From an uncultured Pseudokineococcus sp. (GTDB lineage Bacteria > Actinomycetota > Actinomycetes > Actinomycetales > Quadrisphaeraceae): DNA of 64,000 nucleotides. Below are positions 17,996 to 27,026 of this stretch, one piece after another. The stretch is taken from assembly GCF_947495735.1 (NCBI RefSeq), contig NZ_CANMAA010000013.1:1-64000 (forward strand), read 5' to 3'. The position numbers were made by a program, and so were the translations under genes. Under the pieces are notes generated by a model that was given only the letters and a program-made list of their open reading frames with translations, did not search any database and was not told the origin of the DNA. The first letter of the stretch is position 1; each line of letters starts with the position of its first letter.

Positions 17996-18373
17996 TTGAT
18001 GCTCATGCCTCACCGCCCCGACTTCTCGCAGCACCGTCCCGACCAGCGCTTCGACAGCTACCGCCAGCGTGTCGGCCGGCTGCACCGGGGCGAGACGGAG
18101 GTCGGCTTCCTTCTGATCGAGGTGAAGCCCTACTACGAGCAAGTCGGCGGGCACCTGTGGTGGCGCCGGTGGGGTCCGGTGCACGACGTCCTCTGGGAGT
18201 CGACCCTCGTCGATGGCAAGCACTCAGACTCCCTGGTGCCCGACGACACCTCGACGGACGTGCTCCGTGCGTATGGCGCGGGCTGCTTCGACTACTACGG
18301 CGAAGCTCTGCGCGTGGTCTGGACGGACCGCGAGGCGTCCAGGCGCCTGCGGGAGTCCCACTTCGGCAGGTAG
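17996..18373 (+). CDS. Hypothetical protein, LWWRRW-motif family (paralog of 14163-14549)
   Basis: VGRLHRGETEVGFLLIEVKPYYEQVGGHLWWRRW...FDYYGEALRVVWTDREASRRLRE. Confidence 0.65.
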   Translation: MMLMPHRPDFSQHRPDQRFDSYRQRVGRLHRGETEVGFLLIEVKPYYEQVGGHLWWRRWGPVHDVLWESTLVDGKHSDSLVPDDTSTDVLRAYGAGCFDYYGEALRVVWTDREASRRLRESHFGR

Positions 18374-18435
18374 TCCCGCGCACGATCGCTCACCGAACAC
18401 CGCCAGATCACTCCCATCGCCTCGTGCAGCAGTCG

Positions 18436-18639
18436 CTACCGATGCTCAGGCGCTGACGCTGCACGGTCGAGTTGTGTCCGCAGCGCCTCCTCGCGCTGCC
18501 GCCACTTCCCCCGCGCCCGGATCACGTACGCACCCATGGCCGCCGCCCCGCACGCAGAAGCGCCCCACAGCCCGAGCTCGGCGCCCTCGTACCGGAACAG
18601 CAGCTGAGAGAGAACGACGGCAGAGCCCAGCGCCAGCAC
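18436..18639 (-). CDS. Small membrane protein, hypothetical
   Basis: 67 aa ORF with two hydrophobic segments. Confidence 0.4.
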   Translation of the reverse strand: MLALGSAVVLSQLLFRYEGAELGLWGASACGAAAMGAYVIRARGKWRQREEALRTQLDRAASAPEHR

Positions 18640-18868
18640 GAAGGCAACCGAGTCCCGGACTACGCCGAGGCGCCCGTGCGACGACTACTGAACCCCTGCC
18701 TCCTGCGTCTCCGCCATCGCTCCACGCTGATGCCGCTCGAGCCGATGGTCAAGGCTCTCGCCGCGGCAAGACAACGGCAACGCCTCCCGCGTCCGTCTGA
18801 CGAGCTGCCGCCATCCGCAGTGAAGGCACTTCCGCACCGCCGAGCTGTAGCGATGAGGCCGTCCCGGC

Positions 18869-18945
18869 AACCGACCGCTCGCCGGCGAACCGCGGCCCGC
18901 TCGAGGACCTCGGCGACGGCGACGGCTGGCCGTCCCCGCATCCGG
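18869..18945 (+). repeat. Dispersed repeat copy R7
   Basis: CCGACCGCTCGCCGGCGAACCGCGGCCCGCTCGAGGACCTCGGCGACGGCGACGGCTGGCCGTCCCCGCATCCG aligns with R5. Confidence 0.6.
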
Positions 18946-19092
18946 GCAGCGTGCCGCTGCCGGTCGTCGACCGGGCCTGCTCAGCACACGTGCTACCTGC
19001 GCGCACGGCAGTCCCGGCTGGCGGACAGCTGGAGCGCACCGATCGTCAAGGCTGGGTTGACAGTTCGAGCCGAGGCGTCGACGCTCGGGGAC

Positions 19093-19344
19093 ATGGACCC
19101 CCACCAGCGCGTGCGCACCGTCCGTCGTACCGCCGCCGGGCTGGCGGCCGTCGCAGTGATCCTCGTGCCCGTCGCGATGTTCGTCGGCCTCCCCATCCCC
19201 GGCATGGTCGTCACCCTCGGGCTCTGCCTGGCCGTCATCGCGGCGGTCATCTGGCTCGTGACGGCTCGGCTGGAGCGCCGCGACGCCCACCACCACGCCG
19301 CGCAGGGCCAGTCCTGGCGACCAGACGGCGGCACCACCCGATGA
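19093..19344 (+). CDS. Small two-TM membrane protein
   Basis: MDPHQRVRTVRRTAAGLAAVAVILVPVAMFVGLPIPGMVVTLGLCLAVIAAVIWLVTARLERR; ATGA overlap with next gene. Confidence 0.6.
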   Translation: MDPHQRVRTVRRTAAGLAAVAVILVPVAMFVGLPIPGMVVTLGLCLAVIAAVIWLVTARLERRDAHHHAAQGQSWRPDGGTTR

Positions 19345-19886
19345 GCGCCGACGATCTCGAGGTGGTCCTGGCGCGGCTGGCAGCACACCCCGGCGCCAAG
19401 AGCGCAGACCCCGGGCCAGAGACCGATGACGGCGCCGGGGGCGCGGACGCCCACCTGGGCACCGCCGTGCGGTTGGGGGAGATCGCCGGGGTCGCCGAGC
19501 ACCTGCAGCGGGGCGCCGTCGACGCGGCGCGCGAGGCCGGCGCCAGCTGGGCCCACGTCGGCCGGGCCCTGGGCATCACCCGACAGGCGGCGCAGCAGCG
19601 CTTCGGGACCCGCGAGCACGCAGCACTGGCGTCTCAGCAGCGTCTGCTGGGACCGGTGACCCGAGCTCGTGAGGTCGAGGAGCTGGCGTCCGCTGGTCGC
19701 CAGGGCTGGCGCCCGGTGGTGTCGCGTCACGGCGAGCACGTCCTGGTCCGCGACGAGAGAGCCCTCGAGGTCCGACGGGTCTCCATGCTCGGCCCATCGG
19801 CCCTCGGCGGGCGAGACGGCTGGCTCCTGGCCACCACGCGCTTCCCCGACTGCTTCCAGATCCGTCCCTTGGACTCAGCGATCTGA
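19341..19886 (+). CDS. Helix-turn-helix domain protein
   Basis: AAREAGASWAHVGRALGITRQAAQQRFG HTH-like segment. Confidence 0.6.
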   Translation: MSADDLEVVLARLAAHPGAKSADPGPETDDGAGGADAHLGTAVRLGEIAGVAEHLQRGAVDAAREAGASWAHVGRALGITRQAAQQRFGTREHAALASQQRLLGPVTRAREVEELASAGRQGWRPVVSRHGEHVLVRDERALEVRRVSMLGPSALGGRDGWLLATTRFPDCFQIRPLDSAI

Positions 19887-20172
19887 CGGACCTGCTCGTC
19901 CCGCTGACGATGACCCATCGGCGCCTCGGCCAACCACCAGCGACAGCCCCTCGTGTCCGCAGAGGATCGTCCACCGAGGGGGCTCCTTCGCCCAGCGGCG
20001 CGGGACGAGGGGCAGGGGCAGGTGAGGGCAGCTGCGTCCGGGGACGTGCGGGCGCTGCTGGGCGGATGCGCACGTCCCTCGATCGTCGGGGTGCTCGGGT
20101 CCGTGGCGTCTGCCGTGGAGCGGGCTGCTGGCTCGACCCCGGTGCCGGAGCCCTGGTCCTGGGCGTCGGACC

Positions 20173-20328
20173 TCAGTCGCAGCAGCCCGTGGCGCAGTCG
20201 GGGTCGGCGCTGCGCTGCGCGGCCGCGGCGACGGCGGCGCTCTGGGCAGCGAGGGCCCTGGCCTGCTCCCTGGACGCCGCCTCGGCCTGACGCGCCGGGT
20301 TGCCGAAGCGGGTCTTCCTCGTAGCCAT
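20173..20328 (-). CDS. Small protein with C-terminal CATGCCD
   Basis: MATRKTRFGNPARQAEAASREQARALAAQSAAVAAAAQRSADPDCATGCCD. Confidence 0.4.
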   Translation of the reverse strand: MATRKTRFGNPARQAEAASREQARALAAQSAAVAAAAQRSADPDCATGCCD

Positions 20329-20480
20329 GGGACCCATCATCACCTGGCGCCAGGCGGACGGGGCTCGAGCACCGGGGGCTTCCCCGCCGGCCGGAGCACG
20401 CAGCACCGGTTCGCGCGAACCCCGCGGGCAGCACCACCCCGACCAGCAGAGGACCGGCAGCCGCCGGGTGCGTCCCGCTG

Positions 20481-20565
20481 ACCGACCGACCGCCGGCGGC
20501 TCAGCCGGCTCCCGGCGACGTCGTCAGCGACGGCGCCCGACCGTCCCGCAGTCGATCCCCGGTCG
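20481..20565 (+). repeat. Dispersed repeat copy R8
   Basis: GACCGACCGCCGGCGG...GCCCGACCGTCCCGCAGTCGATC; overlaps the 3' end of the GlxA-type gene. Confidence 0.55.
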
Positions 20566-21523
20566 GACCTCCCGGCGACCGACCGCCCTCCATCGGCGGC
20601 CCGGGCATGCGGCTGCCGTCTCGTCGCCGCAGCCGGCGCAGCATCCGCGCGTCACCGAAGCCGACGTCACGCGCTGCGGCCTCCAGGGTCGCGCCCTGCC
20701 CGATGAGGTGCTCGGCGCGTTCCAGCCGGAGCTCCTGCTGGTAGCGCAGCGGGGTCGTCCCCGTGGTGGCGGCGAAGACCCGGGTGAGGGTGCGCTCGCT
20801 GACGCCCACGGCCGCCGCGAGCTCCGAGAGGGGCAGCGGCGTGGTGAAGCGGGCGTCGACGACGTCCAGCGCCCGGTGCACGACGTCGGCGAGGTGGTCG
20901 CGGTGGCGCAGCATCGCGCTCACCTGCGGACCGGACCCGTCGCGCCGCAGCGGCACGACCATCGCCCGGGCCACGCGCGCGGCCAGCGCGGGCCCGTGGT
21001 CGACGGCGAGCAGGTGCAGCGCGAGGTCGACGCCGCTCGCGACCCCCGCCGAGGTGGCCACCGCGCCGTCGACCACGAACAGCACGTCGCGCACCACCCG
21101 CACCCGCGGGTAGCGGGCCGTGAGCACGTCCTGGACGTCGTGGTGGGTGGTGGCGCGGCGACCGTCGAGCACCCCGGCCTCGGCGAGGGCGAAGGCGCCG
21201 GTGCAGATGCCGACCACCCGCCCGCCGGCGGCGGCGTGGGCGGCGACCCGCTCCAGCAGCTGCGGAGGGAGCCCGGCCGCCGGCGCACCGGCGCCGACCC
21301 GACGGCCGGGCACGACGACGAGGGCGTCACGGCCGAGCGCCGGCCAGTGCGTGTCGACCTGCAGCGGCACGCCCTGGTGGCTGGCCACTGCGGGGGTGGC
21401 ACCGACGTAGGCCAGCCGACCGGCGGAGCCCTCGTCGTGGGCGGTGGAGAACACCTGGGCCGGACCGGCCAGGTCCAGCAGGTGCACCTGGTCGGGGACC
21501 ACGAACAGGACCGTGCTCACCAT
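20501..21523 (-). CDS. GlxA family transcriptional regulator (DJ-1/PfpI + AraC HTH)
   Basis: VLFVVPDQVHLLDLAGPAQVFSTA, GICTGAFALAEAGVLDGRRATTHH, VGVSERTLTRVFAATTGTTPLRYQQELRLERA. Confidence 0.9.
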   Translation of the reverse strand: MVSTVLFVVPDQVHLLDLAGPAQVFSTAHDEGSAGRLAYVGATPAVASHQGVPLQVDTHWPALGRDALVVVPGRRVGAGAPAAGLPPQLLERVAAHAAAGGRVVGICTGAFALAEAGVLDGRRATTHHDVQDVLTARYPRVRVVRDVLFVVDGAVATSAGVASGVDLALHLLAVDHGPALAARVARAMVVPLRRDGSGPQVSAMLRHRDHLADVVHRALDVVDARFTTPLPLSELAAAVGVSERTLTRVFAATTGTTPLRYQQELRLERAEHLIGQGATLEAAARDVGFGDARMLRRLRRRDGSRMPGPPMEGGRSPGGPTGDRLRDGRAPSLTTSPGAG

Positions 21524-21550
21524 CCGGTCACCCTCCCAGGAGGACGGTGA

Positions 21551-22099
21551 TCAGGCGGCGAGGACGTCGGCGATGGTCACGACGTCGGCGAAGCGCCCCT
21601 GCAGCGCGCTCGCGGTGCGCTCGACGACCTCCGCGGTGCTCAGCGTCCCCTCGCCGCCCCACCGCTCGAGCGGCGTCGTGGCCGTGGCGTCGACGACGAA
21701 GCGCACCCGGTAGCCCAGGTCGCTGGCGACCCGAGCGGTGGTCTCGCAGCACTGCTCGGTGCGGATGCCGGTCACGACCACCTCGTCCACCCCGCGGGCG
21801 GTCAGCTGCTGGCCCAGGTCCGTGCTGGTGAACGGGTTGTGCGTCGTCTTGGTCACCTGCAGCTCGCCCTCCTGCGGCTCGAGGCCGCCCATGAGGCGCA
21901 CGTGCCCGAGGGTCGGGTCGAACACCGTGCCGGTGCCGGGCTCGCTGTGCAGCACCCAGACCACCTCCTGCCCCGCCCCGCGGGCGTGCTCCACCAGCCG
22001 GGCGACGCGCTCGGCGATGTCGGGTGCGGAGATGTCGGCCCAGCTGTCCCGCAGGCGGAACGACTCCTGGACGTCGATGACGAGCAGCGCGGTTCTCAT
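21551..22099 (-). CDS. Isochorismatase family cysteine hydrolase
   Basis: ALLVIDVQESF and VVVTGIRTEQCCETTARVASDLGY; ATG at 22099. Confidence 0.9.
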   Translation of the reverse strand: MRTALLVIDVQESFRLRDSWADISAPDIAERVARLVEHARGAGQEVVWVLHSEPGTGTVFDPTLGHVRLMGGLEPQEGELQVTKTTHNPFTSTDLGQQLTARGVDEVVVTGIRTEQCCETTARVASDLGYRVRFVVDATATTPLERWGGEGTLSTAEVVERTASALQGRFADVVTIADVLAA

Positions 22100-22221
22100 G
22101 GAGCCAGCCTCGTCGCGCCGAGCGGTCGCCAGAAGGGCTGCGCCGGTCGAGGACCGGAACGGTCCGGTCACCGACGAGGTGGGCCTGAGCGCCCTGGACG
22201 CGCGGCTGTGCCGCGGGGCGG

Positions 22222-22644
22222 TCAGGCGCGTGCGCTCTCGTCGTCGTGCGGGACGTGCGGGACGACGGCGTCCGCCTCGACCTCCACCAGCAGCGCGGGA
22301 TCGATCAGGCGGCCGACCTCGACCATCGAGCTGGCCGGGCGGATGTCGGCGAAGAACTCGCCGTGTGCGCGCCCGACCTCCTCCCAGCGGCTGATGTCGG
22401 TGACGTAGATCCGCGTGCGCACGACGTCCTGCAGGCTCGCGCCGACCTCCGCGAGAGCGGCGGCGATCCGGCGGATCGCCTCGCGGGTCTGCTCGGCGGG
22501 GTCGCCGGGGCCCACGACGCCCCCGTCGGGCGCGGCGGCGGTGGTGCCGGCGACGCTGACCCACGGGCCCACCCTCACCGCCCGGGAGTACCCGACCACG
22601 GGCTCCCACACCGCTCCCGACCCGACCAGCTGCCGATCTGCCAC
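22222..22644 (-). CDS. RidA family protein
   Basis: YSRAVRVGPWVSVAGTTA, AGASLQDVVRTRIYVTD; GTG at 22644. Confidence 0.87.
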   Translation of the reverse strand: MADRQLVGSGAVWEPVVGYSRAVRVGPWVSVAGTTAAAPDGGVVGPGDPAEQTREAIRRIAAALAEVGASLQDVVRTRIYVTDISRWEEVGRAHGEFFADIRPASSMVEVGRLIDPALLVEVEADAVVPHVPHDDESARA

Positions 22645-22779
22645 GGAGCCAGCATGGAGGACGACCCGTCGTCCTCCCCGGCAGCGCACGCACTCGGCAC
22701 CGGGCCGGGTGCGCCTCGTCACCGGGAGCGGGACGTGAGGCCGGAAGCCGCGCACGCGGTCCCGGGTCCCGCCGAGGCG

Positions 22780-23019
22780 TCACCGCCTCGACCTCGGCGG
22801 GACCGGCGGAGGTCCGACCGGGTCGATCCCGGTCCTGCGCCAGCGGGCGCGGTGGAGGCGGGTCAGCTCCCGGCACCCGAGCGCGGCGTCGCGGCCGAGC
22901 TCACGCGCCGTGGCGGACCGCAGCGGCACGCGCAGCGAGCGGGGCAGCGACTGCCGCCCCAAGGTGATCGCCCAGGCCAGCGACGCCGCGAGGACCAGTG
23001 CGGTGAACAGCACCGTCAT
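22780..23019 (-). CDS. Hypothetical small protein with N-terminal TM
   Basis: MTVLFTALVLAASLAWAITLGRQSLPRSLRVPLRS; ATGA overlap with upstream ORF. Confidence 0.45.
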   Translation of the reverse strand: MTVLFTALVLAASLAWAITLGRQSLPRSLRVPLRSATARELGRDAALGCRELTRLHRARWRRTGIDPVGPPPVPPRSRR

Positions 23020-23390
23020 CGCCCCTGCGCGGTCGTCGTGCCCTGGTCCCCCGCGGCCGCCGCCCTGAGCAGCGCAGCGCACGGGTCGTGCAGGTCGGCG
23101 GTCATGGCGCGCAGCGCAGCGGGGTCTGCGGTCGCGCCGCCCCGGTGCAGCACGCGCAGCGCCCGCGCGGCCCGCCGCTGCAGCACGACGACCGGCTCCC
23201 CGTCGGTGGCGCCCAGCGGCGCCCCCGCTCGCGCCTCCAGCTGCGCGACGACGGCGACGAGCACCTCGGCCGCCAGGTGACCTCCGACGTCGGCCAGCGC
23301 GGCGGCGAGCTCGTGGAGCACGTCGTCTCGGACGGGAGCCCCGTCCGCACAGGTGCTCTCGGCTCGTCGGGTCTGGTGCGCGAGGGCCAT
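23016..23390 (-). CDS. Hypothetical protein
   Basis: ORF in an operon-like arrangement with 22780-23019; ATG at 23390. Confidence 0.45.
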   Translation of the reverse strand: MALAHQTRRAESTCADGAPVRDDVLHELAAALADVGGHLAAEVLVAVVAQLEARAGAPLGATDGEPVVVLQRRAARALRVLHRGGATADPAALRAMTADLHDPCAALLRAAAAGDQGTTTAQGR

Positions 23391-23556
23391 GACGCTCTTC
23401 CTGCGGCGACCGGAGGGCCGGCGCCGTCTGCCTCGGATCGGGTGGTGGACCGAGCCTCGTCGCGGAGGGACACCACCGACGAGTGGCAGGAACGACATGA
23501 TGCGAGCACTTCCTGCCACGACCGTGGCAGGCTGACGCGGTGACCGCGGAGCAGTC

Positions 23557-24543
23557 GTGCTGAAGGACGTCGTGGCCCTCGCCCACGACGGCACCGGAGC
23601 CTTCGGCCTGGGCCTGGTCTCCGACGTCTTCGGGTACGACCGCAGCGACGACGGCCTGCCCGTCTACGACTTCGCCGTCGCCACCGAGCGACCCGGGCGG
23701 GTGCGCACCGACACCGGTCTGGTCGTGCACGTCGAGCACGGGCTCGAGCGCGCCGCGAGCGCCGACCTGGTCATCGTCCTCGGCTGGGAGCACGAGGACG
23801 TGGACCCGCCGGCGGCCTACGGGCAGGTGCTGCGGGCGGCGGTCGCTCGCGGGGCCCGGGTGATGAGCCACTGCACGGGCGCGTTCGTCGTCGCGGCCTC
23901 CGGCATCGCCGACGGGCGCACCCTGGCCACGCACTGGCGGCACGCGGACGCCCTGGCCCGGCGCTACCCCGCGGTGACCGTCGACCGCGACGTCCTCTAC
24001 GTCGACGACGACCCCGTCTTCTCCAGCGCCGGGTCAGCGGCGGGCATCGACACCTGCCTGCACCTGCTGCGCCGCGAGCACGGCGTCGCCGTCGCGAACA
24101 CGGTCGCGCGCCGCCTCGTCGTCCCGCCGCACCGCGACGGCGGGCAGGCCCAGTACGTCGAGGGTCCGTCGCTGCCCGCCGACGACGGCCAGCGCCTGCG
24201 CGAGGTCCTCCCCTGGGCCCTCGAGCGCCTCGACCAACCCCTGTCGGTGGGCCAGCTCGCCGCCCGAGCGATGACCTCGCCCCGCAGCTTCGCCCGCCAC
24301 TTCCGCGCCCTCACCGGGACCACGCCCCACGCCTGGCTGCTGGCCCAGCGCGTCGCCCTGGCGCAGCAGCTCCTGGAGAGCACCGACCTGCCCGTCGAGG
24401 AGGTCGCCCGCCGCTCCGGCTTCGGCGCCGCCACGACGCTGCGCCACCACTTCACCCGGCGCGTCAGCACCTCCCCCCAGGCCTACCGGCACACCTTCCG
24501 CGGGACGCCGGCAGCCGCAGGGAGCACACGTCCCGCCGGCTGA
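23557..24543 (+). CDS. GlxA family transcriptional regulator (DJ-1/PfpI + AraC HTH)
   Basis: MSHCTGAFVVAASGIADGRTLATHWRHADAL; MTSPRSFARHFRALTGTTPHAWLLAQRVALAQQLLE. Confidence 0.92.
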   Translation: MLKDVVALAHDGTGAFGLGLVSDVFGYDRSDDGLPVYDFAVATERPGRVRTDTGLVVHVEHGLERAASADLVIVLGWEHEDVDPPAAYGQVLRAAVARGARVMSHCTGAFVVAASGIADGRTLATHWRHADALARRYPAVTVDRDVLYVDDDPVFSSAGSAAGIDTCLHLLRREHGVAVANTVARRLVVPPHRDGGQAQYVEGPSLPADDGQRLREVLPWALERLDQPLSVGQLAARAMTSPRSFARHFRALTGTTPHAWLLAQRVALAQQLLESTDLPVEEVARRSGFGAATTLRHHFTRRVSTSPQAYRHTFRGTPAAAGSTRPAG

Positions 24544-25508
24544 GGGCGGCCTGAGCGCCCTTCTCCCCCGCAGCGACGAGGTCGCCGTCCTGTGGGCCGA
24601 GCACGCCGTGACCAGCTGCAGCGAGGGCACCGAGCACCGCCCGCAGGACCACGTGAGGACGACGGCTGGGCACCGACCTCTCCCTCGTCGCACTGGCCGC
24701 CTTCGCTCAGCCCTGAGCGGCGGCGAGGGCGATCGGCCCAGGCGAGCGGGACGTCCAGCAGGTCGGCCAGGTCACCGCCGGTGCCGGCGAGGAGCCCGGC
24801 CGCGACGGAGGAGTAGACCGACATGAGCATCGCGGGCTGGAACGGCAGCAGCCCGGCCGAGGCCAGCTCGGTGCGGCGGCGGGCCAGCGAGGTCGGCGAG
24901 CACGTCGCACCCAGACCAGCGGCCAGGCCCGCGGCGTCCACGGTCGTCGTGCCGGCCAGCTCGTAGGTCCGGCCCCGGTGGGCGCTCGGGTCGGCGGCGA
25001 CCGCGGCGGCGACGTCGGCGAGGCCCTCCCGGGCGGCCGCGGCGAGGGCGCCGTCGCCGAACGGCGCGCTGACGACGGCGTCCACGGGGGCGGCGAGCGC
25101 GCCGAACAGCTCCGCGTACAGGCCGTTGCGCAGGACGGTCCACGCCAGGCCGCTGCGCTGGAGGCGGCGCTCGGTCCAGCGATGGGCCAGGGCGAAGCCC
25201 AGGTGGTCTCCCGCGCCGGTCAGGCTCGTGCAGACGACGTGCCCGACGCCGTGGGACTGCGCGGCGGTGATGACGCGGTCGTGGTGGGCGATGACGACGT
25301 CGTCCTCGTCGTACCCGGCCGAGACCAGCACGAGGGTGCTCACCCCGGCCAGGTCCAGCATGCTCGGGTCGTCGAAGTCCACGCGCCGGCCCAGGTCACC
25401 GAAGCGCTCCGGGGCGCGGGTGCCGGCCAGCGGGGACAGCCCCCGCTCCATCAGCCGGTGGTGGACGAGGGAGCCGAGCTGACCGGAAGCACCGGTGACC
25501 ATGATCAT
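24483..25508 (-). CDS. NmrA-like/NAD(P)H-binding SDR-type protein, C-terminus possibly frameshifted
   Basis: MIMVTGASGQLGSLVHHRLMERG; ordinary homology seems to end near GGDLADLLDVPLAW, followed by a low-plausibility tail overlapping the convergent gene. Confidence 0.8.
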   Translation of the reverse strand: MIMVTGASGQLGSLVHHRLMERGLSPLAGTRAPERFGDLGRRVDFDDPSMLDLAGVSTLVLVSAGYDEDDVVIAHHDRVITAAQSHGVGHVVCTSLTGAGDHLGFALAHRWTERRLQRSGLAWTVLRNGLYAELFGALAAPVDAVVSAPFGDGALAAAAREGLADVAAAVAADPSAHRGRTYELAGTTTVDAAGLAAGLGATCSPTSLARRRTELASAGLLPFQPAMLMSVYSSVAAGLLAGTGGDLADLLDVPLAWADRPRRRSGLSEGGQCDEGEVGAQPSSSRGPAGGARCPRCSWSRRARPTGRRPRRCGGEGRSGRPQPAGRVLPAAAGVPRKVCR

Positions 25509-25586
25509 GAGACGTCCTCTGTGGTGGAGTGGCTGCGCAGGGCCAGCCTCAGGAGCCCCGCGCCCGGTCCACAAGGAGGCGCTTCC

Positions 25587-26048
25587 GTGTCAGCAGGGCA
25601 CACCGCGGTGACCGACCAGGTCAGCGACCCGGGCGCCACCGAGGCCGTCGAGGACGAGCTCGTCGCGCTGGAGCCCTGCGGCCTCCCGGAGCACCCCGAC
25701 TGCGGCATCCGCGACGTCCTGGACCGCTTGGGTGACACGTGGTCGGTGCTGGCGGTGGTCGAGCTGTCCAGCGGCACCCGCCGCTCCAGCGAGCTCAAGC
25801 GCGCCCTGCACGGCGTCTCGCAGCGGATGCTCACGCTGACCCTGCGCCGCCTCGAGCGCGACGGTCTGGTGCTGCGGACGGTCTACCCGACCGTGCCCGC
25901 GACGGTGACCTACGAGCTCACGGACCGGGGGCGCAGCCTGACCCCGCTGGTGCAGCAGCTGGCCGACTGGTCCCTGCGCCACCGCGCCGCCATCGCCGAG
26001 TCCCGCCGGGAGTACGACCGGGCCACCACGGCCAGCGACCGCGCCTGA
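25587..26048 (+). CDS. HxlR family transcriptional regulator
   Basis: IRDVLDRLGDTWSVLAVVELSSGTRRSSELKRALHGVSQRMLTLTLRRLERDGLV; GTG at 25587. Confidence 0.9.
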   Translation: MSAGHTAVTDQVSDPGATEAVEDELVALEPCGLPEHPDCGIRDVLDRLGDTWSVLAVVELSSGTRRSSELKRALHGVSQRMLTLTLRRLERDGLVLRTVYPTVPATVTYELTDRGRSLTPLVQQLADWSLRHRAAIAESRREYDRATTASDRA

Positions 26049-26086
26049 GACCGGCTCGCGCGGGCACTCGCGGACGACTCGTCGCG

Positions 26087-26443
26087 TCACAGCTCGTCTC
26101 GGTCGCGCAGCGAGTCGATGACCTCCTCGAGCACGCCACGCGCCCGTCGGATCTCCTTCTCGGTCGCCTCGAGGCGGCGGCGCTGCTCGACCAGGTCGGC
26201 CAGCAGCGCCGGGGTGCGCTCTGCCGGCGGGGCCTGCAGGCACGGCAGCAGCTGGGCGATCTTGGAGCTGCACAGGCCGGCGGCGAAGAGCTCCTGCACC
26301 CGGATGACCGTGTCCACGGAGCCTGCGTCGTAGCGCCGGTGGCCCGCAGGGGTGCGCACGCTGGCGATCAGGCCCTGCTGCTCGTAGTACCGCAGCGACC
26401 TGGGGCTGACCCCGGTGCTCGCGGCCAGCTCACCGATCCTCAC
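26087..26443 (-). CDS. MerR family transcriptional regulator
   Basis: RIGELAASTGVSPRSLRYYEQQGLIASVRTPAGHRRYDAGSVDTVIRVQELFAAGL; GTG at 26443. Confidence 0.93.
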   Translation of the reverse strand: MRIGELAASTGVSPRSLRYYEQQGLIASVRTPAGHRRYDAGSVDTVIRVQELFAAGLCSSKIAQLLPCLQAPPAERTPALLADLVEQRRRLEATEKEIRRARGVLEEVIDSLRDRDEL

Positions 26444-26516
26444 ACCCACCCCTCCCCTCGCTGATCTGGTGCTGATGCTGGCACCTGCCACTGGTGTCAG
26501 CTCCTACCGTCCCGCC

Positions 26517-27026
26517 ATGACGAACCAGGACCCGACCACCGACGCGACGACCAGCAGCACCACGACCAGCCCCGCCACCGGCGGGGTGCGGCAGCTGCGG
26601 CTGGTCGTCGAGGCCGTCGACTACGACGAGGCCGTCGCGTTCTACCGCGACGTCCTCGGCCTGCCCGAGCAGGCGGCCTTCCAGGGCGAGGGCGGTGCCC
26701 GCGTCGCCATCCTCGACGCCGGGCGGGCGACCCTGGAGATCGCCGACCCGGCGCAGAAGCGCATGATCGACGACGTCGAGGTCGGCCGGCAGGTCGCGCC
26801 CGCCCTCCGCGTGGCCTTCGAGGTCGACGACGCCGCCGCGACCACGAGCACCTTGGTCGAGGCCGGTGCCGAGGAGATCGCCCCGCCGACCGAGACGCCG
26901 TGGCGGTCGGTCAACGCCCGCCTCAAGGCGCCCGCCGGGCTGCAGATCACGGTCTTCCAGGAGCTGGAGCCGCTCGAGAACCGTAGCGCGCGAACCGAGC
27001 TCGGAACCGACGGCAACCGCAGCTGA
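26517..27026 (+). CDS. VOC/glyoxalase family protein
   Basis: LRLVVEAVDYDEAVAFYRDVLGLPE...ARLKAPAGLQITVFQEL. Confidence 0.88.
   Translation: MTNQDPTTDATTSSTTTSPATGGVRQLRLVVEAVDYDEAVAFYRDVLGLPEQAAFQGEGGARVAILDAGRATLEIADPAQKRMIDDVEVGRQVAPALRVAFEVDDAAATTSTLVEAGAEEIAPPTETPWRSVNARLKAPAGLQITVFQELEPLENRSARTELGTDGNRS

Noticed and set aside
71-20565. Integron attC-type cassette array
   Set aside because: The repeats lack attC hallmark 7-bp GTTRRRY/RYYYAAC boxes and no integrase is visible in the window; kept only as an unclassified repeat family.
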